Of a stretch of DNA of 64,000 nt, positions 33,673 through 43,174 are shown in pieces; within the stretch, counting starts at the first letter, position 1, and each line of letters opens with the position of its first letter. Source of the stretch: CAJBIL01 sp044359525 (GTDB taxonomy: Bacteria > Pseudomonadota > Gammaproteobacteria > Burkholderiales > Rhodocyclaceae). The notes beneath the pieces are model-generated. The model saw only the letters and a program-made list of their open reading frames with translations, was not told the DNA's origin and searched no databases. Where the stretch lies: NCBI GenBank assembly GCA_044359525.1, contig JBIKLY010000005.1, forward strand, positions 6,275 through 70,274, read 5' to 3'. The position numbers and the translations under genes are program-made.

Positions 33673-35184
33673 ATGTCTTACGAATTGATTGCTGCAGTCG
33701 ACCTTGGTTCCAACAGTTTTCGCCTGCAGGTCGGGCGTGTGCTCGATGATCAGATCTATCCGCTGGATTCACTCAAGGAGCCGGTGCGCCTTGCCTCAGG
33801 TTTGACCAGCGAAAAATTGCTTGATGCGCCATCGCAGGAGCGCGCGCTTGATGCACTCGGGCGTTTTGGTGAGCGGCTGCGTGGTTTCCAGCCGGAGGCG
33901 GTGCGTGTGGTGGCAACCAACGCCCTGCGCGTTGCCAAGAATGCTCAAGCGTTCCTGCCGCAGGCCGAGGCAGTGCTTGGTTTTCCGATTGAAATCATTG
34001 GCGGTCGCGAGGAAGCGCGGCTGATTTACATCGGTGCCGCGCATTCGCTGCCACTGGCCAACCACAAACGACTGGTTGTCGATATCGGTGGTGGTTCGAC
34101 CGAGTTCATCATTGGCAAGAAGGTGACGCCGCTGGTGATGGAATCGCTGTACATGGGGTGCGTCAGCTACACCCTGCGTTTTTTCCCTGATGGCAGAATC
34201 GACAAGAAGCGCTTTCGAGATGCGGAGCTCGCTGCAGCGCGCGAGGTGCAGGCGATCGCCAGTGACTACCAGCGCTTCGGCTGGAGTGAGGCAATTGGTT
34301 CGTCGGGTTCGGCGCGTGCCATCGCCGATCTGCTGGAAATGAACAATCTCAACCCGGGGGGCGTCAGTGGCATTACGCGTGAGGGCCTGTCGACGCTGCG
34401 CGCCTTGATGATTCGCAGTGGATCGGTCGCGACGCTGAATCTTGATGGTTTGCGCGCCGATCGCCAGCCCGTGCTGCCGGGTGGCTGTGCCATCATGTGT
34501 GCGGTGTTTTCGGAGCTTGGCATCGAGCATATGAGTTATGCCGACGGCGCCCTGCGACTTGGCGTTCTCTACGATCTGCTTGGCCGCTTTCATCATCACG
34601 ACATGCGTGATGCCACGACCTTGCAGTTCATGAGTCGCTATCAGGTCGATCAGCCGCAGGTCGAGCGTGTCGAAAAGACCGCACTGGCGCTGCTTGGACA
34701 ATTGATTGATATCGAGGCGCCGGAGCACGAAAGTGACGTCCGCTTTCTGAAGTGGGCGGTCAGTCTGCACGAGATCGGCATTTCGATCGCGCATAACAGT
34801 TATCACAAGCATGGCGCCTATATTCTGAATTTTGCCGATATGCCCGGTTTTTCAAAAAAAGATCAGGCACGGCTGGCGCTGCTGGTGCTCGGACAGCGCG
34901 GAAAACTGGAGAAGCTGACGGCTTTACCGCAGACCGATGCAACGTGGCGTCTGATTTTCTGTCTGCGCCTGGCGGCTGTTCTGCATCGCTCACGTGACGA
35001 CAGCCCGCTGCCGTCGTTTCTGATCAAGCATGCCGCAGGGGGCTATCAGGTCGAATTGCCCGCGGAATGGCTGGTTGCCAATCCGCTGAGCGCTGCGGTA
35101 CTGGCCGATGAAACGATTGCCTGGCAGCGCATCGGTTCCGGTTTGCGTATCAAGCGGCGGGCAGCGCTTGCCATGGTCGACTGA
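33673..35184 (+). CDS. ppx: Exopolyphosphatase (Ppx/GppA family)
   Basis: 503 residues. An ASKHA-fold phosphatase with the N-terminal phosphate-binding motif AAVDLGSNSFRLQVGR, a second motif VVDIGGGSTEFIIG, GSSGSARAIADLL, and a C-terminal HD-like domain (DVRFLKWAVSLHEIGISIAHNSYHKHGAYIL). It releases phosphate from polyphosphate and may hydrolyse pppGpp, as known for the family. It is divergent from ppk. It is followed 16 bp later by the MCE operon, which may be partly read from the same transcript. Confidence 0.93.
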   Translation: MSYELIAAVDLGSNSFRLQVGRVLDDQIYPLDSLKEPVRLASGLTSEKLLDAPSQERALDALGRFGERLRGFQPEAVRVVATNALRVAKNAQAFLPQAEAVLGFPIEIIGGREEARLIYIGAAHSLPLANHKRLVVDIGGGSTEFIIGKKVTPLVMESLYMGCVSYTLRFFPDGRIDKKRFRDAELAAAREVQAIASDYQRFGWSEAIGSSGSARAIADLLEMNNLNPGGVSGITREGLSTLRALMIRSGSVATLNLDGLRADRQPVLPGGCAIMCAVFSELGIEHMSYADGALRLGVLYDLLGRFHHHDMRDATTLQFMSRYQVDQPQVERVEKTALALLGQLIDIEAPEHESDVRFLKWAVSLHEIGISIAHNSYHKHGAYILNFADMPGFSKKDQARLALLVLGQRGKLEKLTALPQTDATWRLIFCLRLAAVLHRSRDDSPLPSFLIKHAAGGYQVELPAEWLVANPLSAAVLADETIAWQRIGSGLRIKRRAALAMVD

Positions 35185-35200
35185 GGCGATCCGGAGACGC

Positions 35201-36322
35201 ATGGCTGCCGCATCCATCGCCACCATTCAGCAGGGAGATGGGCTTGATGTATGCCTTTCCGGCGATTGGACACTTGCCCATTTGCCGCAACCGGTCGCTG
35301 AAATTGAAGCGCAGTTGCGTGATTTTTCAGCGCACAAGGCCCGCTGGAATATCGAAGGCGTCGAACGGCTGGACAGCGTTGGCGCGCTCCTGCTCTGGCG
35401 TGCCTGGGGGCGCCAATGGCCGGCTTCGTTAACCCTCCTTCCGGCGCACCGGCACATCCTTGAGCGTGTTTCCGGGCTTGTCGCACACGATGACTCGCGT
35501 GGCTTCCCCGCACGCTTTTCCGGCGTCATTTTTCTTGGCCGCATCGGGCTGCGGGCTTTCAAGGATTTTCTTGGTATCGTGGCACTGATTGGCCAGATGG
35601 TGCTTGATGTCGCCTACCTTTGTTCTCATCCGCGCGATATTCCGTGGCGTGAATTTTCGGCCAATCTTTACAAGAGCGGGGCACAGGCGCTGCCCGTGAC
35701 GGCACTGGTCGGCTGTCTGATCGGTGTTGTTCTCTCGTTTTTGTCTTCATTGCAGCTCAAGACCTTCGGCGCCGATATCTACATCGTCAATCTGCTCGGT
35801 GTGAGTATTATTCGCGAGCTGGGTCCGATGCTGGTCGCCGTGCTGGTCGCCGGTCGTTCCGGTTCGGCGATAACGGCACAGATCGGCGTCATGCGGGTGA
35901 CCGAAGAAATCGATGCGCTGGCGACGATGGGCGTTTCGCGGACGCTGCGTATTGTTCTTCCCAAGGTCGCGGCGCTCGCCGTTGCGATGCCGCTGCTCGT
36001 GGTCTGGTGCTCGGCCGCAGGTATCGCCGGCGGTATGGTGTCGGCCAATCTGCAGATGGATCTGGCCTACGGATTCTTTATTGATACCCTGCCCAAGGTG
36101 GTTCCGGTAGCCAATCTCTGGATCGGTATGGGTAAAGGCTTTGTTTTTGGCATCCTGATTGCGCTGATCGCTTGTCACTTTGGCCTGCAGGTCAAGCCGA
36201 ATACCGAGAGTCTGTCGTCGATGACCACAACGTCGGTGGTAACTGCCATCACCGTGGTGATTATCATCGATGCCATCTTCGCTGTTTTGACACGCAATAT
36301 CGGCATGCCGGGGGCGGGATGA
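35201..36322 (+). CDS. STAS-MlaE permease of MCE lipid transporter
   Basis: 373 residues. The N-terminal STAS-like domain (about 1-100: VCLSGDWTLAHLPQPV...ERLDSVGALLLWRAWG) is fused to the MlaE/YrbE permease (about 115-373; GADIYIVNLLGVSIIRELGPMLVAVLVAGRSGSAITAQIG, the conserved coupling region). In two-protein systems MlaB supplies the STAS domain; here it is part of the permease. ATG 35201 has a CGGAG site; longer frames run back into ppx. The stop overlaps the ATPase start (ATGA). Role: inner-membrane part of a phospholipid or other lipid shuttle. Confidence 0.9.
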   Translation: MAAASIATIQQGDGLDVCLSGDWTLAHLPQPVAEIEAQLRDFSAHKARWNIEGVERLDSVGALLLWRAWGRQWPASLTLLPAHRHILERVSGLVAHDDSRGFPARFSGVIFLGRIGLRAFKDFLGIVALIGQMVLDVAYLCSHPRDIPWREFSANLYKSGAQALPVTALVGCLIGVVLSFLSSLQLKTFGADIYIVNLLGVSIIRELGPMLVAVLVAGRSGSAITAQIGVMRVTEEIDALATMGVSRTLRIVLPKVAALAVAMPLLVVWCSAAGIAGGMVSANLQMDLAYGFFIDTLPKVVPVANLWIGMGKGFVFGILIALIACHFGLQVKPNTESLSSMTTTSVVTAITVVIIIDAIFAVLTRNIGMPGAG

Positions 36323-37116
36323 GCGCGATATCCCTTGATCATTCGGCGCCGGTTCCCGCCATCGAAATTCGTGGTGTGTGGACGTTTTATGGCGATACGC
36401 TGATCCATCGTGATGTCGATCTTGTGGTTGAAGCGGGTCAGATGCTCGGTCTGGTGGGCGGGTCGGGTAGCGGCAAGACGACGCTGCTACGGGAGATCGT
36501 CGGTCTGCTGTTGCCCAGCCAGGGCTCGGTCAAGGTGTTCGGGCACCCGGTGCTTGATCCCGATCCGCTGGTGCGACGCAGTGTTCGCCGGCGCTTTGGC
36601 ATGCTCTTTCAACAGGGCGCCCTGTTTTCAGCGCTTTCTGTTTATGACAATATCGCCTTTCCATTGCGTGAGCTGCGCGTACTTGACGAGGCAATGATCC
36701 GCGATCTCGTCCTGCTTAAACTCGGCATGGTTGAACTCGAGCCGCGTCACGGCCGGCTGATGCCTGCCGAGCTGTCGGGCGGTATGATCAAGCGCGTGGC
36801 GCTGGCGCGTGCCTTGTCGCTGGAGCCAGAGCTGCTGGTGCTGGACGAGCCAACGGCCGGTCTCGACCCGGACCGTGGTGAAAACTTTGTCAAACTGATC
36901 AGGATGCTGCAAAAGGAACTTGGCTTTACCGTCGTCATGGTGACTCACGATCTCGATACGCTGGCTGGTCTGGCGACAAAAGTGGCGGTGCTTGCTGATC
37001 AGTGCATTGTTGCCTGCGGAACGCCCGCCGAGGTAGTTGCCGTCGATCATCCTTTTATTCGAAACTTTTTCTGCTCCGAGCGCGCTGCGGCGACCATGCA
37101 GAAGGGAGTGCGCTAG
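36319..37116 (+). CDS. MlaF-type ABC ATPase of MCE transporter
   Basis: 265 residues. Walker A GGSGSGKTTLL, Q-loop LFQQGALFSALSVYDNIAFPL, signature LSGGMIKRVALARAL and Walker B LLVLDEPTAGLD, then the H-loop VTHD. The SGGMIKR form of the signature and the DNIAFPLRE segment are typical of MlaF. Start ATG 36319 overlaps the permease stop. It powers lipid movement through the permease. Confidence 0.92.
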   Translation: MSAISLDHSAPVPAIEIRGVWTFYGDTLIHRDVDLVVEAGQMLGLVGGSGSGKTTLLREIVGLLLPSQGSVKVFGHPVLDPDPLVRRSVRRRFGMLFQQGALFSALSVYDNIAFPLRELRVLDEAMIRDLVLLKLGMVELEPRHGRLMPAELSGGMIKRVALARALSLEPELLVLDEPTAGLDPDRGENFVKLIRMLQKELGFTVVMVTHDLDTLAGLATKVAVLADQCIVACGTPAEVVAVDHPFIRNFFCSERAAATMQKGVR

Positions 37117-37118
37117 CC

Positions 37119-38054
37119 ATGGAAAATCGCTCACATGCCCTGTTTGCCGGGCTGTTTACATTACTGCTTGGATTCGCTGCGGTTGCCTCGGTCTGGTGGT
37201 TTGGCGGCACCCGCGAGGTCAGCAAGGAGTTTATTGTCGTCAGCAAACAAAACGTCACCGGTCTGAGCCCGCAGGGGCAGGTGCGTTATCGCGGTATCCG
37301 CGTTGGCAAGGTGCAGTCGATCAGGCTGGACCCGAAGGATGCGCGCAATATTCTGATTCGTATCCAGGTCGATGAAAGTGTGCCAGTCACGCGAGGCACG
37401 ACGGCAAAAATCGGTTTTCAGGGCATCACCGGTATTGGCCATATCCTGCTTGAGGACAAGGGGCTTGATACTGCGCCGCCGGCTGGTGATGGCGATGAAC
37501 CGCCGCGTATCGTCATGCAGCAGTCGCTGCTCGAGGAGCTTTCGGAGATCGGTGGTGAGACCTTGCGCAATGCGCGGGACTTTCTGGCCAGTGCCAATCA
37601 GGTCCTGAACCCGGAAAACCGTCAACGGTTAACGAATACCCTGGCCAATCTTGAGGCGACCACTGCGAATGCGCAGGAGACGCTGACGCAATTGCGCCAG
37701 CTGATGTCCCCGGAAAACATCCGCCTGGTGAATGCGACCCTGAAGCGCACCGAGCACGCGGCCGGGGAGGTGGCGCCGCTGCTCGTGGAAGTGCGCGGGC
37801 TGGTGGTTCGTCTGCAACTCGCCAGCGACAAGTTTGAAACGGCGCTCGGCGATCCGGCGACCGGCGGGGCGGGCTCGCTGGCGCCGCGCCTGAATGAACT
37901 GAGCGCGGAGTTCTCGGCCAATTCGCGTCAGCTCAATCGCCTTCTGCAAATGCTTGAGCAATCGCCGCAAAGCCTTATTTTTGGCGCGCCACAGCCGATG
38001 CCGGGGCCCGGTGAAAGCGGTTTTGCCGTACCAGTAAATGCCAGGGGGCAATAA
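37119..38054 (+). CDS. MlaD-like MCE protein
   Basis: 311 residues. An N-terminal membrane anchor (HALFAGLFTLLLGFAAVASVWWF), one MCE domain (about 40-120, VSKQNVTGLSPQGQVRYRGIRVGKVQSIRL) and a long helical C-terminal part (about 140-290) expected to form a periplasmic tube or needle. ATG 37119 follows the ATPase stop by 2 bp. It binds lipid in the periplasm as part of this four-gene transporter. It is longer than MlaD of E. coli (about 180 residues), more like PqiB/Mce-type single-domain proteins with a helical extension. Confidence 0.88.
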   Translation: MENRSHALFAGLFTLLLGFAAVASVWWFGGTREVSKEFIVVSKQNVTGLSPQGQVRYRGIRVGKVQSIRLDPKDARNILIRIQVDESVPVTRGTTAKIGFQGITGIGHILLEDKGLDTAPPAGDGDEPPRIVMQQSLLEELSEIGGETLRNARDFLASANQVLNPENRQRLTNTLANLEATTANAQETLTQLRQLMSPENIRLVNATLKRTEHAAGEVAPLLVEVRGLVVRLQLASDKFETALGDPATGGAGSLAPRLNELSAEFSANSRQLNRLLQMLEQSPQSLIFGAPQPMPGPGESGFAVPVNARGQ

Positions 38055-38668
38055 TGAAAAAGCTTTCCATCCTGCTTGCCGTGCTGCTGCTCGGTGCCTG
38101 TGCCGGTGGTGCAAACAATGGGGCACCGTTGTCGATTTATGATTTTGGCATTCCGGCTAGCCGCCCGGCGGGCGATGATTCCTGGTCGAAAATGGCGCTT
38201 GAGATAAAGGCGCCATCGTGGTTTGATTCAGTCAATATCCAGTACCGCCTGGCCTACGAAGACCCGCTCAAATTACGCAGTTACGCGACCAGCCGTTGGG
38301 CGGGTGTGCCGGCCCAGCTGTTGGCGCAGCGTCTGCGGCAGCAGCTCGGTGCTGCCGGTGCGACCAGTAATGCCGCAGTTGATTGTCTGCTGCGTCTTGA
38401 TCTGCAGGAGTTTTCACAGGTGTTCGATACACCACAACGCAGTCGTGCGGTCCTGCACGGCAGCGTCAGTGTGCTCGATGCCAGACGCCGGGTTATTGCG
38501 ACGCGGCAGCTTGCCGTTGAGCAGCCGGCCACCGCTGGCGATGCGCGCGGCGGTGTCGGAGCGCTGGTCGATGCCAGTGATGAGGTCGGGCGGCAACTGG
38601 CCGGCTGGCTGGGCGGGCTGGACAAGAGCGGCAGCCTGAGCGCGTGTCGTGGCGCTGCGGCAAAATAG
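38054..38668 (+). CDS. ABC-type transport auxiliary lipoprotein (PqiC-like)
   Basis: 204 residues. Lipobox LGAC after a short hydrophobic leader (MKKLSILLAVLLLGAC). The body has the family pattern: YDFGIP near the start, IQYRLAYEDPLKLRSYATSRWAGVPAQLLAQRLR, and a final DEVGRQLAGWL. PqiC-type lipoproteins dock to the MCE tube at the outer membrane. It overlaps the MCE gene by one base (TAATG) and ends the operon. Confidence 0.87.
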   Translation: MKKLSILLAVLLLGACAGGANNGAPLSIYDFGIPASRPAGDDSWSKMALEIKAPSWFDSVNIQYRLAYEDPLKLRSYATSRWAGVPAQLLAQRLRQQLGAAGATSNAAVDCLLRLDLQEFSQVFDTPQRSRAVLHGSVSVLDARRRVIATRQLAVEQPATAGDARGGVGALVDASDEVGRQLAGWLGGLDKSGSLSACRGAAAK

Positions 38669-38695
38669 ACGGAATGACTATTTGAGGAGCACGCC

Positions 38696-40321
38696 TTGGC
38701 TACAGGGAACATTTACCAGTACGGGCTCGACAAGAACACGGCGAACTACACGCCGCTCACCCCGCTCACCTTCATTGAGCGCTCGGCCTCGATTTACCCG
38801 GATCGGCTGGCGGTAATCCACGGGCAGCGCCGTTACACTTGGCTGCAGACTTTTACGCGCGCCCGCCGACTGGCTTCGGCACTGGTCAGGCACGGTATTG
38901 GCAAAGGCGACACGGTTGCCGTGATGCTCAACAATACGCCGGAGATGTACGAATGCCACTTCGGCATTCCGGTGACCGGCGCGGTGCTCAATACCCTCAA
39001 TACGCGTCTGGATGCCGAGACGATTGCCTTCATGCTCCAGCACGCCGAGGCGAAGCTGCTGATCACCGATCGCGAGTATTCGCCGACCGTGAAAAAAGCG
39101 CTGGCCGGTCTGGGGCGAGAAATTATCGTGATTGACGTCGATGATCCGGAATACACCGGCCCTGGCGAGCGCCTGGGTGCCGTCGATTATGAAGCCTTCA
39201 TCGACGGCGGTGACTCGGCGTATGCCTGGAGCGGCCCGGCCGATGAGTGGGATGCGATCTCGCTCAACTACACCTCGGGTACGACCGGCAACCCGAAAGG
39301 CGTTGTTTATCACCATCGCGGCGCCTACCTCAATGCGATGACCAACATTGTCAGCTGGGGCATGCCGCCGCACGCCGTTTATCTGTGGACGCTGCCGATG
39401 TTCCACTGCAATGGCTGGTGTTTTACCTGGACCATGGCGGCCAATTCAGGCACCAATATCTGTCTGCGCCGGGTTGATGCCAAGCTGATCTTCGACGCGA
39501 TTCGCGAACATGGCGTCAGTCATTACTGCGGCGCGCCGATTGTGCATAGCCTGCTCGCCAATGCGCCGGCCGAGCTGCGTGCGGGCATTACGCACAAGGT
39601 TTCCGGGATCATTGCTGCGGCACCGCCGCCGGCGGCGGTGATCGAAGGCATGGCGAAAATCGGCGTCGATCTGACCCACGTTTACGGCCTTACCGAAACC
39701 TACGGCCCGGCGTCGATCTGTGCCAAACATACCGAGTGGGCCGCGCTGCCGGTCGAGGAGCAGGTCGCGCTGAACGGCCGACAGGGCGTGCGCAATCACG
39801 CGCTGGAAGCGATCACCGTGCTTGATCCGGTGAGCATGGCAGCTGTGCCATGGGACAGCGCGACAATCGGCGAAATCATGTTCCGCGGCAACCTCGTGAT
39901 GAAGGGTTATCTCAAGAACCCGGTGGCGACGGAGGAGTCTTTTGCCGGTGGCTGGTATCACAGCGGCGATCTGGCCGTCATGCAGCCCGACGGCTACGTG
40001 AAGATCAAGGACCGGTCGAAGGACGTGATTATTTCCGGCGGTGAAAATATCTCGTCGATCGAGGTCGAAGACGTGCTCTATAAACACCCGGCGGTGATCC
40101 TTGCTGCGGTCGTGGCAGCGCCGGATGAGAAGTGGGGCGAAGTGCCCTGTGCTTTTGTTGAATTGCGTGACGGCGCGCAGGCGACCGAGCAGGAGATCAT
40201 TGATTTCTGCCGTGAGCGCATGGCGCGTTTCAAGGTGCCGAAGCGGGTAGTTTTCTGTGCGCTACCGAAAACATCAACCGGAAAAATTCAGAAATTCCTG
40301 CTGCGTCAGCAGGCGAAATAG
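38696..40321 (+). CDS. Acyl-CoA synthetase (AMP-forming)
   Basis: 541 residues of the ANL superfamily. ATP-binding motif YTSGTTGNPKGVVYHHRG, A5-type motif GLTETYGP, A7 motif YHSGDLAVMQPDGYVKIKDRSKD and the C-terminal catalytic-Lys region KTSTGKIQK. The sequence is closest in character to medium/short-chain acyl-CoA ligases of about 540 residues; exact substrate unknown. The start is TTG 38696, chosen because GAGGAG lies 6 nt upstream and the protein family starts here; no suitable ATG exists. The enoyl-CoA hydratase-like gene follows after 46 bp, suggesting a shared acyl-CoA pathway. Confidence 0.88.
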   Translation: MATGNIYQYGLDKNTANYTPLTPLTFIERSASIYPDRLAVIHGQRRYTWLQTFTRARRLASALVRHGIGKGDTVAVMLNNTPEMYECHFGIPVTGAVLNTLNTRLDAETIAFMLQHAEAKLLITDREYSPTVKKALAGLGREIIVIDVDDPEYTGPGERLGAVDYEAFIDGGDSAYAWSGPADEWDAISLNYTSGTTGNPKGVVYHHRGAYLNAMTNIVSWGMPPHAVYLWTLPMFHCNGWCFTWTMAANSGTNICLRRVDAKLIFDAIREHGVSHYCGAPIVHSLLANAPAELRAGITHKVSGIIAAAPPPAAVIEGMAKIGVDLTHVYGLTETYGPASICAKHTEWAALPVEEQVALNGRQGVRNHALEAITVLDPVSMAAVPWDSATIGEIMFRGNLVMKGYLKNPVATEESFAGGWYHSGDLAVMQPDGYVKIKDRSKDVIISGGENISSIEVEDVLYKHPAVILAAVVAAPDEKWGEVPCAFVELRDGAQATEQEIIDFCRERMARFKVPKRVVFCALPKTSTGKIQKFLLRQQAK

Positions 40322-40367
40322 AATCGGCTCAAACCATTCGACCCGATCAATCGACCAAGGAGATTCC

Positions 40368-41153
40368 ATGGATGAGCAACCCCTTCTGCTGCGCAACGAC
40401 CGCCCTGACGGGCTGACCACGCTGACGCTGAATCGCCCGAATCAGTTCAATTCGCTGTCGAGCGACATGTTGGGTGCATTGCAGTCGGCGCTTGACGCCA
40501 TCGCCGTTGATGCCAAAGTTCGCGTTGTTGTTATCGCCGCCGCCGGCAAGGCCTTTTGTGCCGGGCACGATCTCAAGGAAATGCGCGCCAATCACCACAA
40601 GGCATTCATGCAGGCTCTGTTCAAACAGTGTGGCAAGGTAATGACGACGATCACGCAGATGCCGCAACCGGTGATTGCCCGCGTGCACGGCGTCGCCACC
40701 GCCGCAGGTTGCCAGCTGGTATCGATGTGCGATCTGGCCGTCGCTGCCGATGTCGCGCGCTTTGCTACCTCGGGGATCAATGTCGGCCTCTTCTGTGCGA
40801 CACCGGCGGTCGGCCTGTCGCGCAACCTCGGACGCAAACAGGCGCTCGAAATGCTGCTCACCGGTGATTTCATTGATGCGCAGGCAGCCCTGCGGCAGGG
40901 TCTGGTCAATCGGGTTGTGCCACTTGACATGCTCGATAGCGCGGTCGACGATCTCGCCGGCTCGATTATCGCCAAATCCTCGGTGGCCATCGGCATGGGC
41001 AAGCAGATGTTTTACAAACAGCTCGAAATGGGACTCGATGCGGCCTATCAGTATGCGTCGGAAGTGATGGCCTGCAACATGATGACCGAGGATGCGGTCG
41101 AAGGTATTGATGCTTTTGTCGGCAAGCGTAAGGCGACGTGGAAGGGGCGGTAA
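40368..41153 (+). CDS. Enoyl-CoA hydratase/isomerase-family protein without canonical Glu
   Basis: 261 residues, crotonase fold. The CoA-binding oxyanion segments are present (AFCAGHDLKEM, and HGVATAAGCQLVSMCDLAVAAD). At the positions of the two catalytic glutamates of enoyl-CoA hydratase it has Gln (AGCQ instead of GCE) and a Gly region (ATSGINVGLF). This matches the ECHDC3-like subgroup, so hydratase activity is doubtful. AAGGAG lies 5 nt before ATG 40368. It follows the acyl-CoA synthetase on the same strand and ends convergently 10 bp from a GGDEF-EAL gene. Confidence 0.85.
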   Translation: MDEQPLLLRNDRPDGLTTLTLNRPNQFNSLSSDMLGALQSALDAIAVDAKVRVVVIAAAGKAFCAGHDLKEMRANHHKAFMQALFKQCGKVMTTITQMPQPVIARVHGVATAAGCQLVSMCDLAVAADVARFATSGINVGLFCATPAVGLSRNLGRKQALEMLLTGDFIDAQAALRQGLVNRVVPLDMLDSAVDDLAGSIIAKSSVAIGMGKQMFYKQLEMGLDAAYQYASEVMACNMMTEDAVEGIDAFVGKRKATWKGR

Positions 41154-41163
41154 CCGATGGCGT

Positions 41164-43080
41164 TCAGCAGGATATCGGCTGGCACAAGGGGATGGCACGC
41201 CTGGCCTGCCCTGGTTTGTCAGGCAGCAGGAAGCGCTGGGCAAACTCCTTGTCGGCCACCGCCGGACTGAACAGATAACCCTGCGCCGTTTCACAATGCA
41301 GCCGGGCCAGACGGTTCAGCTGATTGCTGTTTTCGACCCCTTCAGCAACAACCAGCATGCCGAGCGCCTTGGCCATGGCGATGATGGCGGCGACCAGCGG
41401 TTCGCCACCACCACGGCCTGTTTCGATTTCCTTGATGAACGCGCGGTCGATTTTCAAGGTATCGAAGGGTAATTGTTGCAGGTAGGACAGCGACGAATAG
41501 CCGGTGCCGAAATCATCCAGGGCAAGTTTGACGCCGGCGGCCGCCAGTTGTCGCAGTTCGTGCAGTGAGTCGCTATCGCTGTGCAGGAAAACCGACTCGG
41601 TGATCTCGACTTCAAGTAGCGAAGGCGGCAGGCTGGCGTCAGACATTTTTTTCAGCAGGCGCTGAGCCAGCCCCGGATTCCACAACTGCCGCGCAGAAAC
41701 GTTGATTGCCAGCTGTGGCAGCATCAGACGGGCATCGCGCCATTCTGTGAGCAACTCGATGGCGCGGTCGATGACCCATTCGCCGATCGGCAGAATCATG
41801 CCGGTTTCTTCCGCCACCGGAATGAATTGATCCGGAGGGACCAGTTGCCCTGCATCGTTGTGCCAGCGCAGCAATGCCTCGCAACCGACGAGCCGGCGTG
41901 TGGCGATGCTGACTTGCGGTTGCAGGAAGAGCATCAGCTGATTCTTTTCGATGGCGTGTCGCAGGCCCGTTTCGATCTGCGCGCGACGTTGAATCGCCTC
42001 GTTCATCTGAAAAGTGTAGAAGCGCACACCGTTGCCGCCAGCCGCCTTGGCCTGATACATCGCCGCGTCGGCATTGCGCAGCAGGATCTCCGGGGTGACG
42101 CCGTCGTCGGGGTAGAACGTCGCGCCGATGCTCGCGCTGACACAGAGTTCATTGCCATTGGCATCGACCGGTCGGGAAATCGTTTCAAGAATCTTGCTTG
42201 TAATGGCATGGGCCTGACCTGCATCGCTGATCCCGGGCAGCACCACGATGAACTCGTCGCCACCTTGCCGGACGACAATGTCCGTTTCGCGGACACTTTG
42301 TTTGAGGCGCTGTGCCAATACCATCAGCAGCTGATCCCCGACATCATGACCCAGGGAATCGTTGATATCCTTGAAGCGGTCAATGTCGATCAGAAGTACG
42401 ACGACTGCCTGGGCGTTGCGCTTCGACTGGGCCATGGCGCGTGGCAGGCAGTCGGCCAGCAGCAATCGATTGGCCAGGCCGGTGAGTTGATCGTGATGGG
42501 CAAGAAAGCGGACCTGTTCTTCGCTGGCCTTGCGTTCGGTAATGTCGGACACCGAGCCGGCCATCAGGTAAGCGAATCCGCGCCGGTTGCGCAAGGCCAG
42601 CCCGCGCGAGGCAAGCCAGCGGTAATCGCCGTTCTTGGCGCGCACCCGGTATTCGCAATAAAAATGTGGGGTTTCGCCTTTCAGATGCTGGGCGACGGCT
42701 CGGTTGTAGTGGTCTTTGTCTTCCGGGTGGACGAGTTCAAGCCAGGCGTGGGTGTCGGGGACGAGGTTTTCGGTGTAGCCGAGCAGCGCCAGCAGGCGCT
42801 GGCCGACGTTCAGTTCCTTGGAGGCGGGATACCACGACCACAGGCCGTCGTGCGCTTCACGCATGGCGAGGTCGTGTGCGCGGTAGGTGGCATAAAGATG
42901 GCGTAATTCAATGGCGGCCAGTGGCAGCAGGGCAATCAATACGGCGAGTGCAGCGAGATTGGCGAGGGGAAAAGACAGCAGAATGCCGCTGAGTGCGAGC
43001 CCGGTCGCGCTCAGTATCATTACGCCAAGTCCGCGCCGGCGTCGGCTGGACGAGCGAAGATATGGAATATTTATTACCAT
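41164..43080 (-). CDS. Membrane PAS-GGDEF-EAL cyclic-di-GMP enzyme
   Basis: 638 residues. Two N-terminal membrane helices (about 18-60), a PAS/PAC domain (about 70-185; ITERKASEEQ end), a GGDEF domain with intact RQGGDEF, and an EAL domain with intact CEALLRW, NVSARQL, ITES and DDFGTGYSSL motifs. Both synthase and phosphodiesterase active sites look complete, so net activity cannot be predicted. I chose ATG 43080; a TTG at 43092 is also in frame. It lies alone between the crotonase and the CoA transferase genes. Confidence 0.9.
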   Translation of the reverse strand: MVINIPYLRSSSRRRRGLGVMILSATGLALSGILLSFPLANLAALAVLIALLPLAAIELRHLYATYRAHDLAMREAHDGLWSWYPASKELNVGQRLLALLGYTENLVPDTHAWLELVHPEDKDHYNRAVAQHLKGETPHFYCEYRVRAKNGDYRWLASRGLALRNRRGFAYLMAGSVSDITERKASEEQVRFLAHHDQLTGLANRLLLADCLPRAMAQSKRNAQAVVVLLIDIDRFKDINDSLGHDVGDQLLMVLAQRLKQSVRETDIVVRQGGDEFIVVLPGISDAGQAHAITSKILETISRPVDANGNELCVSASIGATFYPDDGVTPEILLRNADAAMYQAKAAGGNGVRFYTFQMNEAIQRRAQIETGLRHAIEKNQLMLFLQPQVSIATRRLVGCEALLRWHNDAGQLVPPDQFIPVAEETGMILPIGEWVIDRAIELLTEWRDARLMLPQLAINVSARQLWNPGLAQRLLKKMSDASLPPSLLEVEITESVFLHSDSDSLHELRQLAAAGVKLALDDFGTGYSSLSYLQQLPFDTLKIDRAFIKEIETGRGGGEPLVAAIIAMAKALGMLVVAEGVENSNQLNRLARLHCETAQGYLFSPAVADKEFAQRFLLPDKPGQARRAIPLCQPISC

Positions 43081-43174
43081 GGGCCTAGTCAATCCGTATT
43101 TGCTGGCAAGGTCAAGTTTTTGCGTGGGCTGTGTCGGGGATGGTCACAACAATCAGCGGTTTAGGGGTTTAAGC

